From Mycobacterium sp. 236(2023) (GTDB taxonomy: Bacteria > Actinomycetota > Actinomycetes > Mycobacteriales > Mycobacteriaceae): 64,000 nt of DNA. Within the stretch, counting starts at the first letter, position 1, and every line of letters begins with the position of its first letter. The translations under genes were made by a program, and so were the position numbers. The notes under the pieces were generated by a model, which searched no databases, was not told the DNA's origin, and worked only from the letters and a program-made list of their open reading frames with translations. Positions 17,302 to 26,477 of the stretch are shown here, in pieces. Location: assembly GCF_029623955.1 (NCBI RefSeq), contig NZ_JARSBP010000009.1:62001-126000 (forward strand), written 5' to 3'.

Positions 17302-18744
17302 ATGAAGCGTCTCAATGGCATGGACGCCATGCTGTTGTACAGCGAGACCCCCAACCTGCACACCCACACACTCAAAGTGGCGGTGATCGACGCCGCGCAC
17401 TACGACGGCGAGTACGGATTCGACGCGTTCCGCCAGACCATCGCGCGGCGCCTGCATCTGCTTGAGCCACTGCGGTACAGGCTGATCGACATTCCGTTGC
17501 GGCTGCATCATCCGATGTGGCTGCAGGACTGCCCCGTCGACCTCGACTACCACCTGCGCCGGGTGCGGGTGCCCGCGCCCGGCGGGCGGCGCGAGCTCGA
17601 CCGTGTGATCGGCGAGATCGCCAGTACGCCGCTGGACCGCGACAAGCCACTGTGGGAGTTCCACTTCGCCGAGGGCATGGCCGACGGCCGCTTCGCGCTG
17701 ATCGGCAAGGTGCACCACACGCTGGCCGACGGCGTGGCCTCGGCGAACCTCCTTGCCCGCCTGATGGATTTGGTCGGAACCGCACAGGACGAGAGGGAAG
17801 AGCCGCCGGAAACGTGCGAGGAACCATCCCCCAAAGAACTGCTGTGGGAGGCGCAACTCGACCACTTCCAGAACATCGCCGAGATCCCCGTCCTGGTTGC
17901 CGACGCCGCGCGCGGAATGTCCCGACTGCGCAAGCGTGCCAAAGAGCGGGAGGGGCATCCGGATCTGGCGAAGCCGTTCAATGCCCCACCGACCTTCCTC
18001 AATCACGTGGTGTCACCGATTCGCACCTTCGCCACGGCAACGCTGTCACTGGCCGAGGTCAAGGAGACGGCGAAACACCTTGGCGTGACGTTCAACGACG
18101 TCGTGCTCGCCGTCGCCGCCGGTGGTCTTCGCGAGCTGCTGTTGCGCTATGACGGTCGCGCGGACCGCCCGATCATGGCGACGGTCCCCATTGCGACGGA
18201 CAAGTCGACCGACCGGATCACCGGCAACGAGATCGGCGGCATGATGGTGTCGCTTCCGGTGCACATCGACGATCCGTTGGACCGCGTGAAGCTGACGTCT
18301 GTGGCGACCGCTCGCGCCAAGGAGAACAACGACCTCCTCGGGCCCACGCTGCAGGGCAGGCTGCTCGAGTACCTGCCTCCGCCGTTGGCACCCGCGCTGT
18401 TCAAGGCGCAGGCCAAACGCGCCGACCACAACCGATTGATGAACGTGGCGATCTCGAATGTGCCCGGACCCAAAGAGCGCGGTCACGTCGGAGGCGCGCC
18501 CGTCAGCGAGATCTATTCCGTCGGTGTGCTTTCCGCGGGCAGCGCCTTCAACATGACGGTGTGGAGTTACGTCGACCAGCTCGATATCGCGGTGCTGTCC
18601 GACGACTGCACCTTCGACGATCCCCACGAGTCGACCGATGCGATGGTGCACGCATTCGACGAGCTCCGTCAGGCGTGCGGACTGCCACCGGCCGCCACGG
18701 TGGACACCGCGATGCCACCGGCGTGGGCGGGCGGGCAGCCGTGA
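17302..18744 (+). CDS. Wax ester synthase/diacylglycerol acyltransferase (WS/DGAT)
   Basis: A 480-aa WS/DGAT-family O-acyltransferase, which makes triacylglycerol or wax esters from acyl-CoA. The catalytic HHxxxDG motif is 'KVHHTLADGVASANLL' (around residue 140), and the family motif 'NVAISNVPGPKE' is near residue 380. ATG at 17302 is chosen because homologues begin MKRL.GMDA; a GTG six codons upstream is possible. The stop is 1 bp from the convergent ligase stop. It links the acyl-CoA pool of this region to storage lipid. Confidence 0.9.
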   Translation: MKRLNGMDAMLLYSETPNLHTHTLKVAVIDAAHYDGEYGFDAFRQTIARRLHLLEPLRYRLIDIPLRLHHPMWLQDCPVDLDYHLRRVRVPAPGGRRELDRVIGEIASTPLDRDKPLWEFHFAEGMADGRFALIGKVHHTLADGVASANLLARLMDLVGTAQDEREEPPETCEEPSPKELLWEAQLDHFQNIAEIPVLVADAARGMSRLRKRAKEREGHPDLAKPFNAPPTFLNHVVSPIRTFATATLSLAEVKETAKHLGVTFNDVVLAVAAGGLRELLLRYDGRADRPIMATVPIATDKSTDRITGNEIGGMMVSLPVHIDDPLDRVKLTSVATARAKENNDLLGPTLQGRLLEYLPPPLAPALFKAQAKRADHNRLMNVAISNVPGPKERGHVGGAPVSEIYSVGVLSAGSAFNMTVWSYVDQLDIAVLSDDCTFDDPHESTDAMVHAFDELRQACGLPPAATVDTAMPPAWAGGQP

Positions 18745-18745
18745 T

Positions 18746-20368
18746 TCAGGTTCCGCGCAGCTCGTTGCGCAGGATCTTGCCGGTGCTGCCGCGGGGCAGT
18801 TCGTCGAGGATCGCGATATCCCGCGGCACCTTGTAATTGGCCAGATTGCCACGCACATGGGCCTTGAGGTCGTCGACGGTCGCCGCACCGCCGTCGGCCA
18901 GCACGACGAAGGCGGCAAGACGTTGACCGTATTCCGCATCGTCGACTCCGAGCACGGCCGCCTCCGCCACCTCGGGGTGAGCGACGAGTGTCTTCTCCAC
19001 CTCGATCGGATAGACGTTCTCCCCGCCGGAGACGATCATCTCGTCGTCGCGACCGACGACGAACAGTCTGCCCGCCTCGTCGAGGTAGCCCATGTCACCG
19101 GAGGCCATGAAACCGTCGTGAAAATCTTTGGTGGCACCTGAGGTGTAGCCGTCGAAAAGCGTTCCGCTGCGCACGAATATCTGACCGACCTCGCCGGGGG
19201 GCACTTCGCGATGTGCCGCGTCGAGGATCCGGAGCTCGGTGCCGTCTGCCGGTTTGCCCGCGGTGTCGGGAGCCACGCGGAGGTCAGCAGGGGTCGCAGT
19301 CGCGATCATGCCGGCTTCGGTGGCGTTGTAGTTGTTGTAGATGACTTCGCCGAACTGGTCCATGAACGCCGTCACGACATCGGGGCGCATGCGCGATCCG
19401 GATGCCGTCGCGAAGCGTAAAGATCTGCCGCTGTAGCGGTTACGCACGTCGTCGGGCAGGTCCATGATCCGGTCGAACATCACGGGGACGACGGCCAGCC
19501 CGGTGGCCTGGTGGCGGTCGACCATGGCGAGCGTCGCCGCGGGGTCGAACTTGCGGCGCGTGACGATGGGGCATGCCAGCAGCGCGGCGAACAGGAGCTG
19601 GGAGAAACCCCACGCATGGAACATCGGGGCGGCGATGACGATCGGTTCTTCGGCCCGCCACGGCGTCCTGTCGAGAACCGCCTTGAGGTCGCCGGCACCA
19701 CCACTGCCCGCAGAACGCTTGGCACCCTTGGGGCTTCCGGTGGTTCCCGACGTGAGCAAGATGACGTCGCTCTTGCGGGTCGCCGGCTGCGGCCGCTGGC
19801 CCAGGTGTTCGTCGATGAGGGACTCCAGGGCCGGCTCCGAGCTCTCGGAGTCGACCCATGCCAGAATCCGGACCGCACCCGGGGTGTCCTGCAGCGCCCG
19901 ATCGACGGTCGCCGAGAACTCCTGGTCATAGATGACGACATCGGCGCCTTCGCGCTCGATGACTTCCGCCATCGCCGGGCCGGCGAACGACGTGTTCAGC
20001 AGCAACACGTCCGCACCGATGCGGTTGGCGCCGACGAGCGCCTCGACGAATCCCCGGTGATTGCGGCACATCACCGCCACGGTCGCCGGCGAGCCGGCAA
20101 TTGAGCCCTGCGGGTTATGTTTTTGCTTCTGCAACGCGACACCGAGTGCGTCACACCGGTCATCGAGCTGCTTCCAGGTCAACGTGCCGAGCTCGTCGAT
20201 GATGCCGGGGCGGTCCGGGCAGCGCTGCGCAGCGGCGGCGAACCCTACCGTCGCCGTCAGACCGGCACGACGCATCGCCAGGCCCATCCGCAGGTAGCGG
20301 TCGGGGCGCATCGGCGCGATCAGCCGCGCCCGCCAGAGTGTCGCGAGCATTCCCAGCTGATCAGCCAT
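18746..20368 (-). CDS. Acyl-CoA ligase (FadD-like AMP-forming)
   Basis: A 540-aa AMP-forming acyl-CoA synthetase. The P-loop 'LLTSGTTGSPKG' (about residue 205), the 'YNNYNATEAG' motif, 'GRDDEMIVSGGENVYP' and the C-terminal 'GSTGKILRNEL' with the catalytic Lys are all present. ATG at 20368 is chosen; an in-frame TTG at 20377 would overlap the upstream stop (TTGA). It is co-transcribed with the PlsC-like acyltransferase and faces the WS/DGAT gene, so the three probably form a fatty-acid activation and esterification module. Confidence 0.9.
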   Translation of the reverse strand: MADQLGMLATLWRARLIAPMRPDRYLRMGLAMRRAGLTATVGFAAAAQRCPDRPGIIDELGTLTWKQLDDRCDALGVALQKQKHNPQGSIAGSPATVAVMCRNHRGFVEALVGANRIGADVLLLNTSFAGPAMAEVIEREGADVVIYDQEFSATVDRALQDTPGAVRILAWVDSESSEPALESLIDEHLGQRPQPATRKSDVILLTSGTTGSPKGAKRSAGSGGAGDLKAVLDRTPWRAEEPIVIAAPMFHAWGFSQLLFAALLACPIVTRRKFDPAATLAMVDRHQATGLAVVPVMFDRIMDLPDDVRNRYSGRSLRFATASGSRMRPDVVTAFMDQFGEVIYNNYNATEAGMIATATPADLRVAPDTAGKPADGTELRILDAAHREVPPGEVGQIFVRSGTLFDGYTSGATKDFHDGFMASGDMGYLDEAGRLFVVGRDDEMIVSGGENVYPIEVEKTLVAHPEVAEAAVLGVDDAEYGQRLAAFVVLADGGAATVDDLKAHVRGNLANYKVPRDIAILDELPRGSTGKILRNELRGT

Positions 20369-20373
20369 GGGGC

Positions 20374-21171
20374 TCAACCTATTACAGGGAACCGGCGCTT
20401 GCGGGAGAGTTCGTCGAGCGCCTTCTGCATCACGGATCGCACGTAATGGTCGACCTCGTCGACGTCCGGGTTCTCGCCGAACGTGGCGGTGATGTCGATC
20501 GGCTCAAGGACCCGGGTGACGATCTTGGACGGCAGCGGCAGGTTGGGTGGGAAAATCACCGAAAGGCCGAACGGGAAGCCGATGCTGACCGGCAGGATCT
20601 CCATCCGGGCCTTCGTCAGACCGATCCGGCGGGCGATCGAGTCGCCGCGCGCCAAGAACATCTGCGTCTCCTGCGCCCCGATCGACACCATCGGCACGAT
20701 GGGCACACCCGCGTCGATCGCGGTGCGGACGTAGCCGGTACGGCCGGCGAAGTCGACATGGTTGGCACTGAACGTCGGCCGGTAGGAGTCGTAGTCGCCA
20801 CCGGGGAACACCAGCACCACCGCACCGTCCCGCAGGGCCTTGCCCGCATTCTCGCGACTGGCCTCGATCACGCCGGTGCGGCGCAGCAGGTCACCGAGCG
20901 GTCCGATGAACACTCCGTAGTGGGCGAGTGTGTACAGCGGTCGGTCGAAGCCGAAGCGCTTGTAGAACTCCGGGGCGAAAACCAGAACGTCCGGGGTGAG
21001 CATGCCGCCGGAGTGGTTGGACACCAACAGCGCCCCGCCGGTTTCGGGCATGGAAGACAGTCCGCCCACCTCGGCACGGAAGTATCGTCTGATCCACGGA
21101 CCGACCAGGTTCGTGATCTGACGGGTGAATCCGGGGTCCCACTTGGCCGTCTCGGCGCTCTCGTCGGACAT
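20374..21171 (-). CDS. PlsC/MGAT-like lysophospholipid acyltransferase
   Basis: A 265-aa acyltransferase of the LPLAT superfamily. The catalytic His lies in 'SNHSGGMLTPDV'; the His-to-Asp spacing is longer than the HX4D of classical PlsC and matches the monoacylglycerol-acyltransferase-like branch. 'VLVFPGGDYDSYRP' is the acceptor-binding motif. Start ATG at 21171; no strong ribosome binding site. Its promoter region is shared with the divergent epimerase gene and contains the operator array 21178-21214, only 7 bp from this ATG. Confidence 0.82.
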   Translation of the reverse strand: MSDESAETAKWDPGFTRQITNLVGPWIRRYFRAEVGGLSSMPETGGALLVSNHSGGMLTPDVLVFAPEFYKRFGFDRPLYTLAHYGVFIGPLGDLLRRTGVIEASRENAGKALRDGAVVLVFPGGDYDSYRPTFSANHVDFAGRTGYVRTAIDAGVPIVPMVSIGAQETQMFLARGDSIARRIGLTKARMEILPVSIGFPFGLSVIFPPNLPLPSKIVTRVLEPIDITATFGENPDVDEVDHYVRSVMQKALDELSRKRRFPVIG

Positions 21172-21177
21172 GATTTC

Positions 21178-21214
21178 GGATATGCTACTCTCCGATTAAG
21201 AGAATGTCATATCC
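21178..21214. promoter_or_regulatory. Operator array between acyltransferase and epimerase genes
   Basis: Half-sites GGATAT-N3-ACTCTC-N7-GAGAAT-N3-ATATCC. The whole 37-bp is itself an inverted repeat: GGATATG on the left mirrors CATATCC on the right, and 12 of 15 arm positions pair. The N7 spacer contains GATTAA (21194-21199), a possible -10 element. It is the only feature in the short divergent gap. Confidence 0.65.
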
Positions 21215-21233
21215 GCAGGTAGGAGACTTCCAT

Positions 21234-22295
21234 ATGCCGGGTACTGTGCTCGTCACCGGAGGCTTCGGCCTCGTCGGGTCAGCCACCGTGCGCAGGTTGG
21301 CCGAACTCGGCCGGGCCGTCGTCATCGCCGATCTGCACACTCCGGCCAACGAGCAGGCTTCCGGCTCCTTGCCTCCCGGCGTCAGCGTTCGCTGGGCTGA
21401 CCTCACCAACGCCGAGGAGACAGCCCGACTCGTCGCCGACGTCGCCCCCTCGGTCATCATCCATCTCGCCGCGATCATCCCGCCGGCGATCTACAAGAAT
21501 GCGAAACTCGCCCGTCGCGTCAACGTCGATGCGACCGCGACGTTGGTCAAGATCGCCGAAGCGCAGCCGACGCCTCCACGCTGGGTGCAGGCGTCGAGCA
21601 ACGCCGTCTACGGCGCGCGCAATCCACACAAGGCCACCGGTCCTGTGACGGCGGACATGCCGATGAAGCACTCCGACCTTTACAGCGCGCACAAGGCCGA
21701 GGCCGAAGCGATCGTGCGGGCATCCTCGCTGGAGTGGGTCGTACTGCGTCTCGGGGGCGTCCTCAGTGTTGACCCCAAGGCCATTCCGTTCAACGCCGAC
21801 GCCCTCTACTTCGAGAGCCTGCTGCCGACGGACTGCCGCATGCACAGCGTCGATGTCCGCGACGTCGCGTGGGCGTTCGCCGCGGCCACCACCGCCGACG
21901 TTGCGGGCGAGATCCTGCTGATAGCAGGTGACGACTCTCATCGGCAGGAGTACGGCGACATCACCCCGGCGCTCGCAGGCGCCCGGGGCCTCAAGGGCGG
22001 CCTTGCGCCGGGCCGCAAAGGGAACCCCGACGACGATGACGCGTGGTTCGTCACCGATTGGATGGACACCACCCGTGCGCAGGAAGCCCTGCAGTTCCAG
22101 CACTATTCGTGGCAGGACATGATCGACGAGGCCACCCGCCAGGCAGGACCGGCGAGGTACGTGCTACCGCTCGCGGCCCCGGTCATCCGCGCGATTCTCA
22201 AGCGGCGCGGCGCCTATTGGAAGCAGCCCGGGCGCTATGCCGACCCGTGGGGCGCGATCAAGCGCAAGTTCGGCGATCCAGCACCGGACTCCTAG
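21234..22295 (+). CDS. NAD-dependent epimerase/dehydratase (extended SDR)
   Basis: A 353-aa extended SDR. The N-terminal 'VLVTGGFGLVGSATV' binds NAD(P), 'LAAIIPP' and 'ASSNAVYG' follow, and the catalytic 'YSAHK' is near residue 147. The start at 21234 is chosen because AGGAG lies 8 nt upstream; the longer frame from 21204 begins inside the operator array. It could be a 3-beta-hydroxysteroid dehydrogenase/isomerase-like enzyme or a sugar epimerase; the catabolic setting favours the former, without proof. Its TAG stop overlaps the convergent SDR stop in a CTAG. Confidence 0.85.
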   Translation: MPGTVLVTGGFGLVGSATVRRLAELGRAVVIADLHTPANEQASGSLPPGVSVRWADLTNAEETARLVADVAPSVIIHLAAIIPPAIYKNAKLARRVNVDATATLVKIAEAQPTPPRWVQASSNAVYGARNPHKATGPVTADMPMKHSDLYSAHKAEAEAIVRASSLEWVVLRLGGVLSVDPKAIPFNADALYFESLLPTDCRMHSVDVRDVAWAFAAATTADVAGEILLIAGDDSHRQEYGDITPALAGARGLKGGLAPGRKGNPDDDDAWFVTDWMDTTRAQEALQFQHYSWQDMIDEATRQAGPARYVLPLAAPVIRAILKRRGAYWKQPGRYADPWGAIKRKFGDPAPDS

Positions 22296-23098
22296 GCGGG
22301 CCCCAGTTTCGGCGCGCCGGTTCGCGGGTGGAAATACCAACCGCCTGCGGCTTCTGTTCCACCGTCGACATGGATGGTCTGCCCTGTGATGTAGCCGGCC
22401 ATATCCGAGGCGAGAAAGACTGCTGCCGAGGCAATCTCGTCGACATGCCCGGCCCGTCTCATCGGAATGCCGGCACCGATGTCCGCGGACAGCACGCCGT
22501 CGGCGAGACTCTGCAGCCCTTCGGTCATCGTCAGGTCCGGAGCGAGCGCGTTGACCCGGATGCCGTACGGCGCCAACTCGAACGACGCCGTCTTGGTGTA
22601 GTTGATCACCCCGGCTTTGGCGGCCGCGTACGCCGCGTAGCCGGGTGCCGCACGGTTGCCCTCGATCGACGTGACGTTGATGACGCTCCCGGGTGTGCCC
22701 GCGTCGACCAGGCGACGAGCGACCCGTTGCGTGCACAGCAGCACATGCCGGAGATTGCTGCGGTACAACGCATCCCAGCCGTTCTCCGACGTCTCCAGCA
22801 GCGGCGAGTTGAAGGTGCCGCCGGCGTTGTTGACCAGGATCGAGACCGGGCCCAGCTCCCGCTCTGTGCGTTCCAGTGCCGCATCGACCGCCGCGGCGTC
22901 GCGCACGTCGGTGGTCACCCCGAGGCCGCCGATGCCGTCGGCGGCCTCGGTGCAGGTGCCGGGATCGTGTTCCCAGATCGCCACCGACGCCCCGAAAGCG
23001 GCCAATCCCGCAGCGATTCCCTTGCCGATGCCGGCTCCCCCACCCGTGACGACGGCGACACGGCCGGTGAGCAGGATGTCCGACGGGGCGATGGCCAT
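22292..23098 (-). CDS. SDR family oxidoreductase
   Basis: A 268-aa classical SDR: 'VVTGGGAGIGKG' near residue 18, 'NNAGG' near residue 91, 'VTSIEG' and 'YAAYAAAKAG' with Ser, Tyr and Lys in place, and 'HVDGG' near the C-terminus. It is the last gene of the 19-gene minus-strand run. It lies 10 bp after the double CoA-transferase, which suggests oxidation of a hydroxyacyl-CoA or hydroxy acid. Convergent with the epimerase gene; the two stops share a CTAG. Confidence 0.88.
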   Translation of the reverse strand: MAIAPSDILLTGRVAVVTGGGAGIGKGIAAGLAAFGASVAIWEHDPGTCTEAADGIGGLGVTTDVRDAAAVDAALERTERELGPVSILVNNAGGTFNSPLLETSENGWDALYRSNLRHVLLCTQRVARRLVDAGTPGSVINVTSIEGNRAAPGYAAYAAAKAGVINYTKTASFELAPYGIRVNALAPDLTMTEGLQSLADGVLSADIGAGIPMRRAGHVDEIASAAVFLASDMAGYITGQTIHVDGGTEAAGGWYFHPRTGAPKLGPA

Positions 23099-23108
23099 GA
23101 CTGGCAGG

Positions 23109-25517
23109 CTAGCGTGCGGGGGCCGTGCCGATGACCCCGTCGGCTTCGAGCCGACCGATCTCCTCCTCGGTCAACCCCAGCTCACCGAGAATCTGGTGAT
23201 TGTGCTGCCCGAGCAGCGGGGCGGGGGCGGTGTGTACCCGGTCCGGCCCGCGGGTGCTGCGGAACGGCAGCGTGCTGTGCGGGGTGGCCGGATTGACAGG
23301 ATGTTCGACCGCTTCGAAAAACGCGCGTGCCGCCAGCTGCGGAATCTCGGTCTGGCGGTGCGGTTGCAACACCTTGGCCACCGGAACGCCGTTGCCCCAA
23401 AGGGTCTCGACGATCTGGTCGCGGGAGCGTTCAGCACACCAGGCGGACAGGTGCCGGTCGATCAGATCATGGTGCGCCCGCCGCCCCTCCGCCGCAGCCA
23501 GGTCGGCGGTGGCCCACTCGGGGTCTCCGAGCGCATCGCAGAGCCCGGACCATTGTTCGTCGGTCGCCACGGCGATCGCCACCCAGCTGTCGAGGCGACC
23601 GAACTCGTCGATCTCGTTCGACAGGTACAGGTTCTGCGGGGCGGCGACCGGCCCGCGATTACCGTCCCGCTGGAGCAGCGCCCCGTAGGCGGAGTACTCG
23701 ATCACCTGCTCGGCGGCCACGCTGAGGGCGGCATCGACCATCGCGGCTTCGATCATCGTGCCCTCGCCCGTGCGCCTGCGATGCTCGAGCGCCAGCAGAA
23801 TCGCATTGAGTGCGTGGATGCCCGCGTTGGGGTCACCGACCGAGTAGGGCTCGAACGGGTTCAGATCGGGATAGCCGGTGAGCCAACTGATTCCGGCCGC
23901 CGCCTCAATGACATAGGCGAACGCCGGATTGTCCCGCCACGGGCCGTCCAGGCCGAAGCCCGGCATCCGGACCATGACCACATCCGGCCGGATCTCCTTG
24001 ATGACGTCGTACGTCAGCCCCATGCTCTCCAGCACTCGGGGCGTGAAGTTCTCGACGACGACGTCGGCCGTCCCGATCAGGCGCTTGAGGAGATCCCTGC
24101 CGGTGTCGCTCTGCAGGTTCAGCGTGATGCCACGCTTGTTCGTGTTGAGTCCCGAGAAGATCGGCGACTGCTCCCACCACTGGTCCTCGGTGACGGGGAT
24201 GCCTGCGATCAGCCGCGTGCCGTCGGGGTGGCGGGTGGACTCGACGTGGATGACGTCGGCACCGAGCATCGCCAGCAGATGCGTGCAGCTCGGGCCGGCC
24301 CAGAACGTCGTCATGTCGACGACACGCAACGCCTCGAACGGCAGCCCCTCTTTTCGCGGAATAGGGTTCCTGGCTGCTGCCGAGCCGGTATCGCGACCCG
24401 GAACGCTATTCCGGTAGTGGTCGGTGTGCTCGCCGAGGCGGGGCGCGGGTTCGGGCTCACGCAGGGTCGCGGCACTGAGGCGATAGGGCGCAGCCGGCTG
24501 GGTGAATCCGTCGCGCGGATTGACGACGAACGCCCCGCGCTCCACATACTGGTCGAGATCCTCGACGTTGGCACCGTTGGCCACCGGCGCGTTCGGAATC
24601 CTGAATGCGGTTGCCAGATCCCGGATCTCGTCCACAGTCTGGTCTGCAACCCAGGCGTAGAGTTCTTCGGCCCTCTCGTTGGCCTGCTGGGTGATCGACA
24701 GCGGTGACTCCTCGTCGATCCATTCCACATGACCCGTCATCGCACACAGGTCGAACCACTGCTGCGCCGTCCCACAGCCGATGTCGATCAAACCGTCCTT
24801 GGCGCGGGCAATGCCGGGCACCGTCAGTCGGCGGGCGTCGCGCCACGGGCGTCCGAGCATCTCGAAATAGCTCACCGGGTAGTAGGTGAGCCCGAGAATC
24901 GCCGTCTCCAGCATCGACAGGTCGATCAACTCACCGCCGCCGCGGATGCGGGATGCGAGCGTGGCGGCGCTGGCGTACGCACCGGCGAGATATTCGCCGA
25001 CCTGGCCGCCGACGTACACCGGGGCCCGGTCGGGGGCTCCGCGGCCGAGGCCCACGACTCCCCCCGACCATGCCTGCAGCGTGAATTCCGTTGCAGGGCG
25101 GTCACACCAGGGACCCTGCAGACCGAAGGCGGTGATCGCCGCGACGGTCAGGTGCGGATGACGCTCGAGGATCGCGCCGGGCGTGAAGTCGGGATGGTCC
25201 GTCACTCCCGGTGATCGCGACCAGACGACCGCATCCGCTCCTGCGAGCAGCGCGTCGATCAGTTCTGCATCGACGCGCGGGTCTGCCGCGACGGAGTGTT
25301 TGGAACACGCCAGATACGAAAACAGTGCGCCGTCCTCACCGTCGGCGATCCCGGCACCGGAGGCCGACCAGTGGCGCAGCGGATCACCGTGTGGCGGTTC
25401 GACTTTGACGACAGATGCGCCACCATCGGCAAGGAGCTTGGTGCAGTAGCCGCCGGCGATGCCGCTGGACAGGTCGACGACGGCATAGCCGGACAGGGGC
25501 GGCTCGGACAACGCCAT
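23109..25517 (-). CDS. Tandem-fused CaiB/BaiF CoA-transferase (two domains)
   Basis: An 802-aa protein made of two complete family III CoA-transferase halves: residues about 1-385 (beginning 'LSGYAVVDLSSGIAGG') and about 405-802 (beginning 'FEALRVVDMTTFWAGP'), joined by a short linker. Normal members are about 400 aa and form interlocked dimers, so this is a covalent dimer. The catalytic Asp, seen as PAFDxxxQA in the family, reads 'PATEFTLQAWSG' in the first half and 'PAFAYVIEAAAG' in the second, i.e. Glu and Ala. It starts exactly where the crotonase stop ends. Activity is therefore uncertain. Confidence 0.9.
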   Translation of the reverse strand: MALSEPPLSGYAVVDLSSGIAGGYCTKLLADGGASVVKVEPPHGDPLRHWSASGAGIADGEDGALFSYLACSKHSVAADPRVDAELIDALLAGADAVVWSRSPGVTDHPDFTPGAILERHPHLTVAAITAFGLQGPWCDRPATEFTLQAWSGGVVGLGRGAPDRAPVYVGGQVGEYLAGAYASAATLASRIRGGGELIDLSMLETAILGLTYYPVSYFEMLGRPWRDARRLTVPGIARAKDGLIDIGCGTAQQWFDLCAMTGHVEWIDEESPLSITQQANERAEELYAWVADQTVDEIRDLATAFRIPNAPVANGANVEDLDQYVERGAFVVNPRDGFTQPAAPYRLSAATLREPEPAPRLGEHTDHYRNSVPGRDTGSAAARNPIPRKEGLPFEALRVVDMTTFWAGPSCTHLLAMLGADVIHVESTRHPDGTRLIAGIPVTEDQWWEQSPIFSGLNTNKRGITLNLQSDTGRDLLKRLIGTADVVVENFTPRVLESMGLTYDVIKEIRPDVVMVRMPGFGLDGPWRDNPAFAYVIEAAAGISWLTGYPDLNPFEPYSVGDPNAGIHALNAILLALEHRRRTGEGTMIEAAMVDAALSVAAEQVIEYSAYGALLQRDGNRGPVAAPQNLYLSNEIDEFGRLDSWVAIAVATDEQWSGLCDALGDPEWATADLAAAEGRRAHHDLIDRHLSAWCAERSRDQIVETLWGNGVPVAKVLQPHRQTEIPQLAARAFFEAVEHPVNPATPHSTLPFRSTRGPDRVHTAPAPLLGQHNHQILGELGLTEEEIGRLEADGVIGTAPAR

Positions 25518-26477
25518 CTAGTCCTGTTTGGCCCGGTTGCGCTTGCTCAGACGGAACTCGGGCGGGAACTTGCTGTCGTTGTCGTTCACCGCTGCCGACA
25601 GTCCGCTGTCGATCGACTCGAACATGTCCAGATCGTCATCGCTGTCGTTGGCCACGCCGTTACCCATCGACTCGAAGAACGCGCTGAGCAGGCTGCCCAT
25701 GTATTCACCCTGCTGTTGCTTGAACACCTCGAAGAACAGCTTCTGCTGAAACACGGTGTCTACCGGACGGTTTCGCGCACACGCGAGGGCGTACTTCTCC
25801 ACCTCGGCCTCCAGCTGATCGCGTGCCACCACCTTGTTCAGGAAGTTGCAGTCGTACATCTCGGCGGCAGTGAACGGGCGACCGGTGAATACCATCTCCT
25901 GGAACTTGCGTAGACCCATCATCTGCACCCAGGTCCACATGCGCGGACCCCAACCGTGGTATCGGAACGACGGGTGACCGAAGAGCGCATCGTCAGACGA
26001 GATCACCAGATCCGCGTCGGCACACTGGTAAAAGTGCCAGCCATAGCAGTAGCCCTTGGCCTCGACGATGCTGATCTTCTTGAAGTCCTGCAGCGCGCGG
26101 TTGCCCGCCTGAGAGTTGGCATACCAGGCGCTGATGGTCGCACCGTTGCGGAAGGTTCCCTTCGGGGGGTACGTGACCTCTCCGACACCGTCATCCTCCA
26201 ACCGGAGTTCGGCCAGCCGTACCGCAGGATTGTCGTTGCCCTCCATGAACTCCGGGAGGTCGGCACCGCTACCGAGGTTGTCGCCCACCCCACGGATGAT
26301 GACAACCTTGACGTCATTGTCGGCGTTAGCCGCCCGCAGGATGTCGGCATACCGCAGTCGCGCCATCGACGTCGGGGCGTTCAGGAACTCCGGACGGTTG
26401 AACGTGATCGTGGCGATCTTCGTCTTCGGGTTCTTCTCGTAGAGGATGATCTCCTCGGGCGTAGGCCGCTCAGACAT
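25518..26477 (-). CDS. Divergent crotonase-family protein with C-terminal extension
   Basis: A 319-aa enoyl-CoA hydratase/isomerase-fold protein, longer than the usual 255-270 aa. The oxyanion-hole segment is 'DNLGSGADLPEF'. The second motif, normally NGxxxGGG, reads 'GYCYGWHFYQCADADLV', and the catalytic Glu region reads 'HPSFRYHGWGP'. The last 60 residues are an acidic tail ('NDSDDDLDMFES') followed by a basic end. It overlaps the M24-like gene by 8 bp and lies directly upstream of the fused CoA-transferase. Probably a lyase or hydrolase on a CoA ester rather than a plain hydratase. Confidence 0.83.
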   Translation of the reverse strand: MSERPTPEEIILYEKNPKTKIATITFNRPEFLNAPTSMARLRYADILRAANADNDVKVVIIRGVGDNLGSGADLPEFMEGNDNPAVRLAELRLEDDGVGEVTYPPKGTFRNGATISAWYANSQAGNRALQDFKKISIVEAKGYCYGWHFYQCADADLVISSDDALFGHPSFRYHGWGPRMWTWVQMMGLRKFQEMVFTGRPFTAAEMYDCNFLNKVVARDQLEAEVEKYALACARNRPVDTVFQQKLFFEVFKQQQGEYMGSLLSAFFESMGNGVANDSDDDLDMFESIDSGLSAAVNDNDSKFPPEFRLSKRNRAKQD

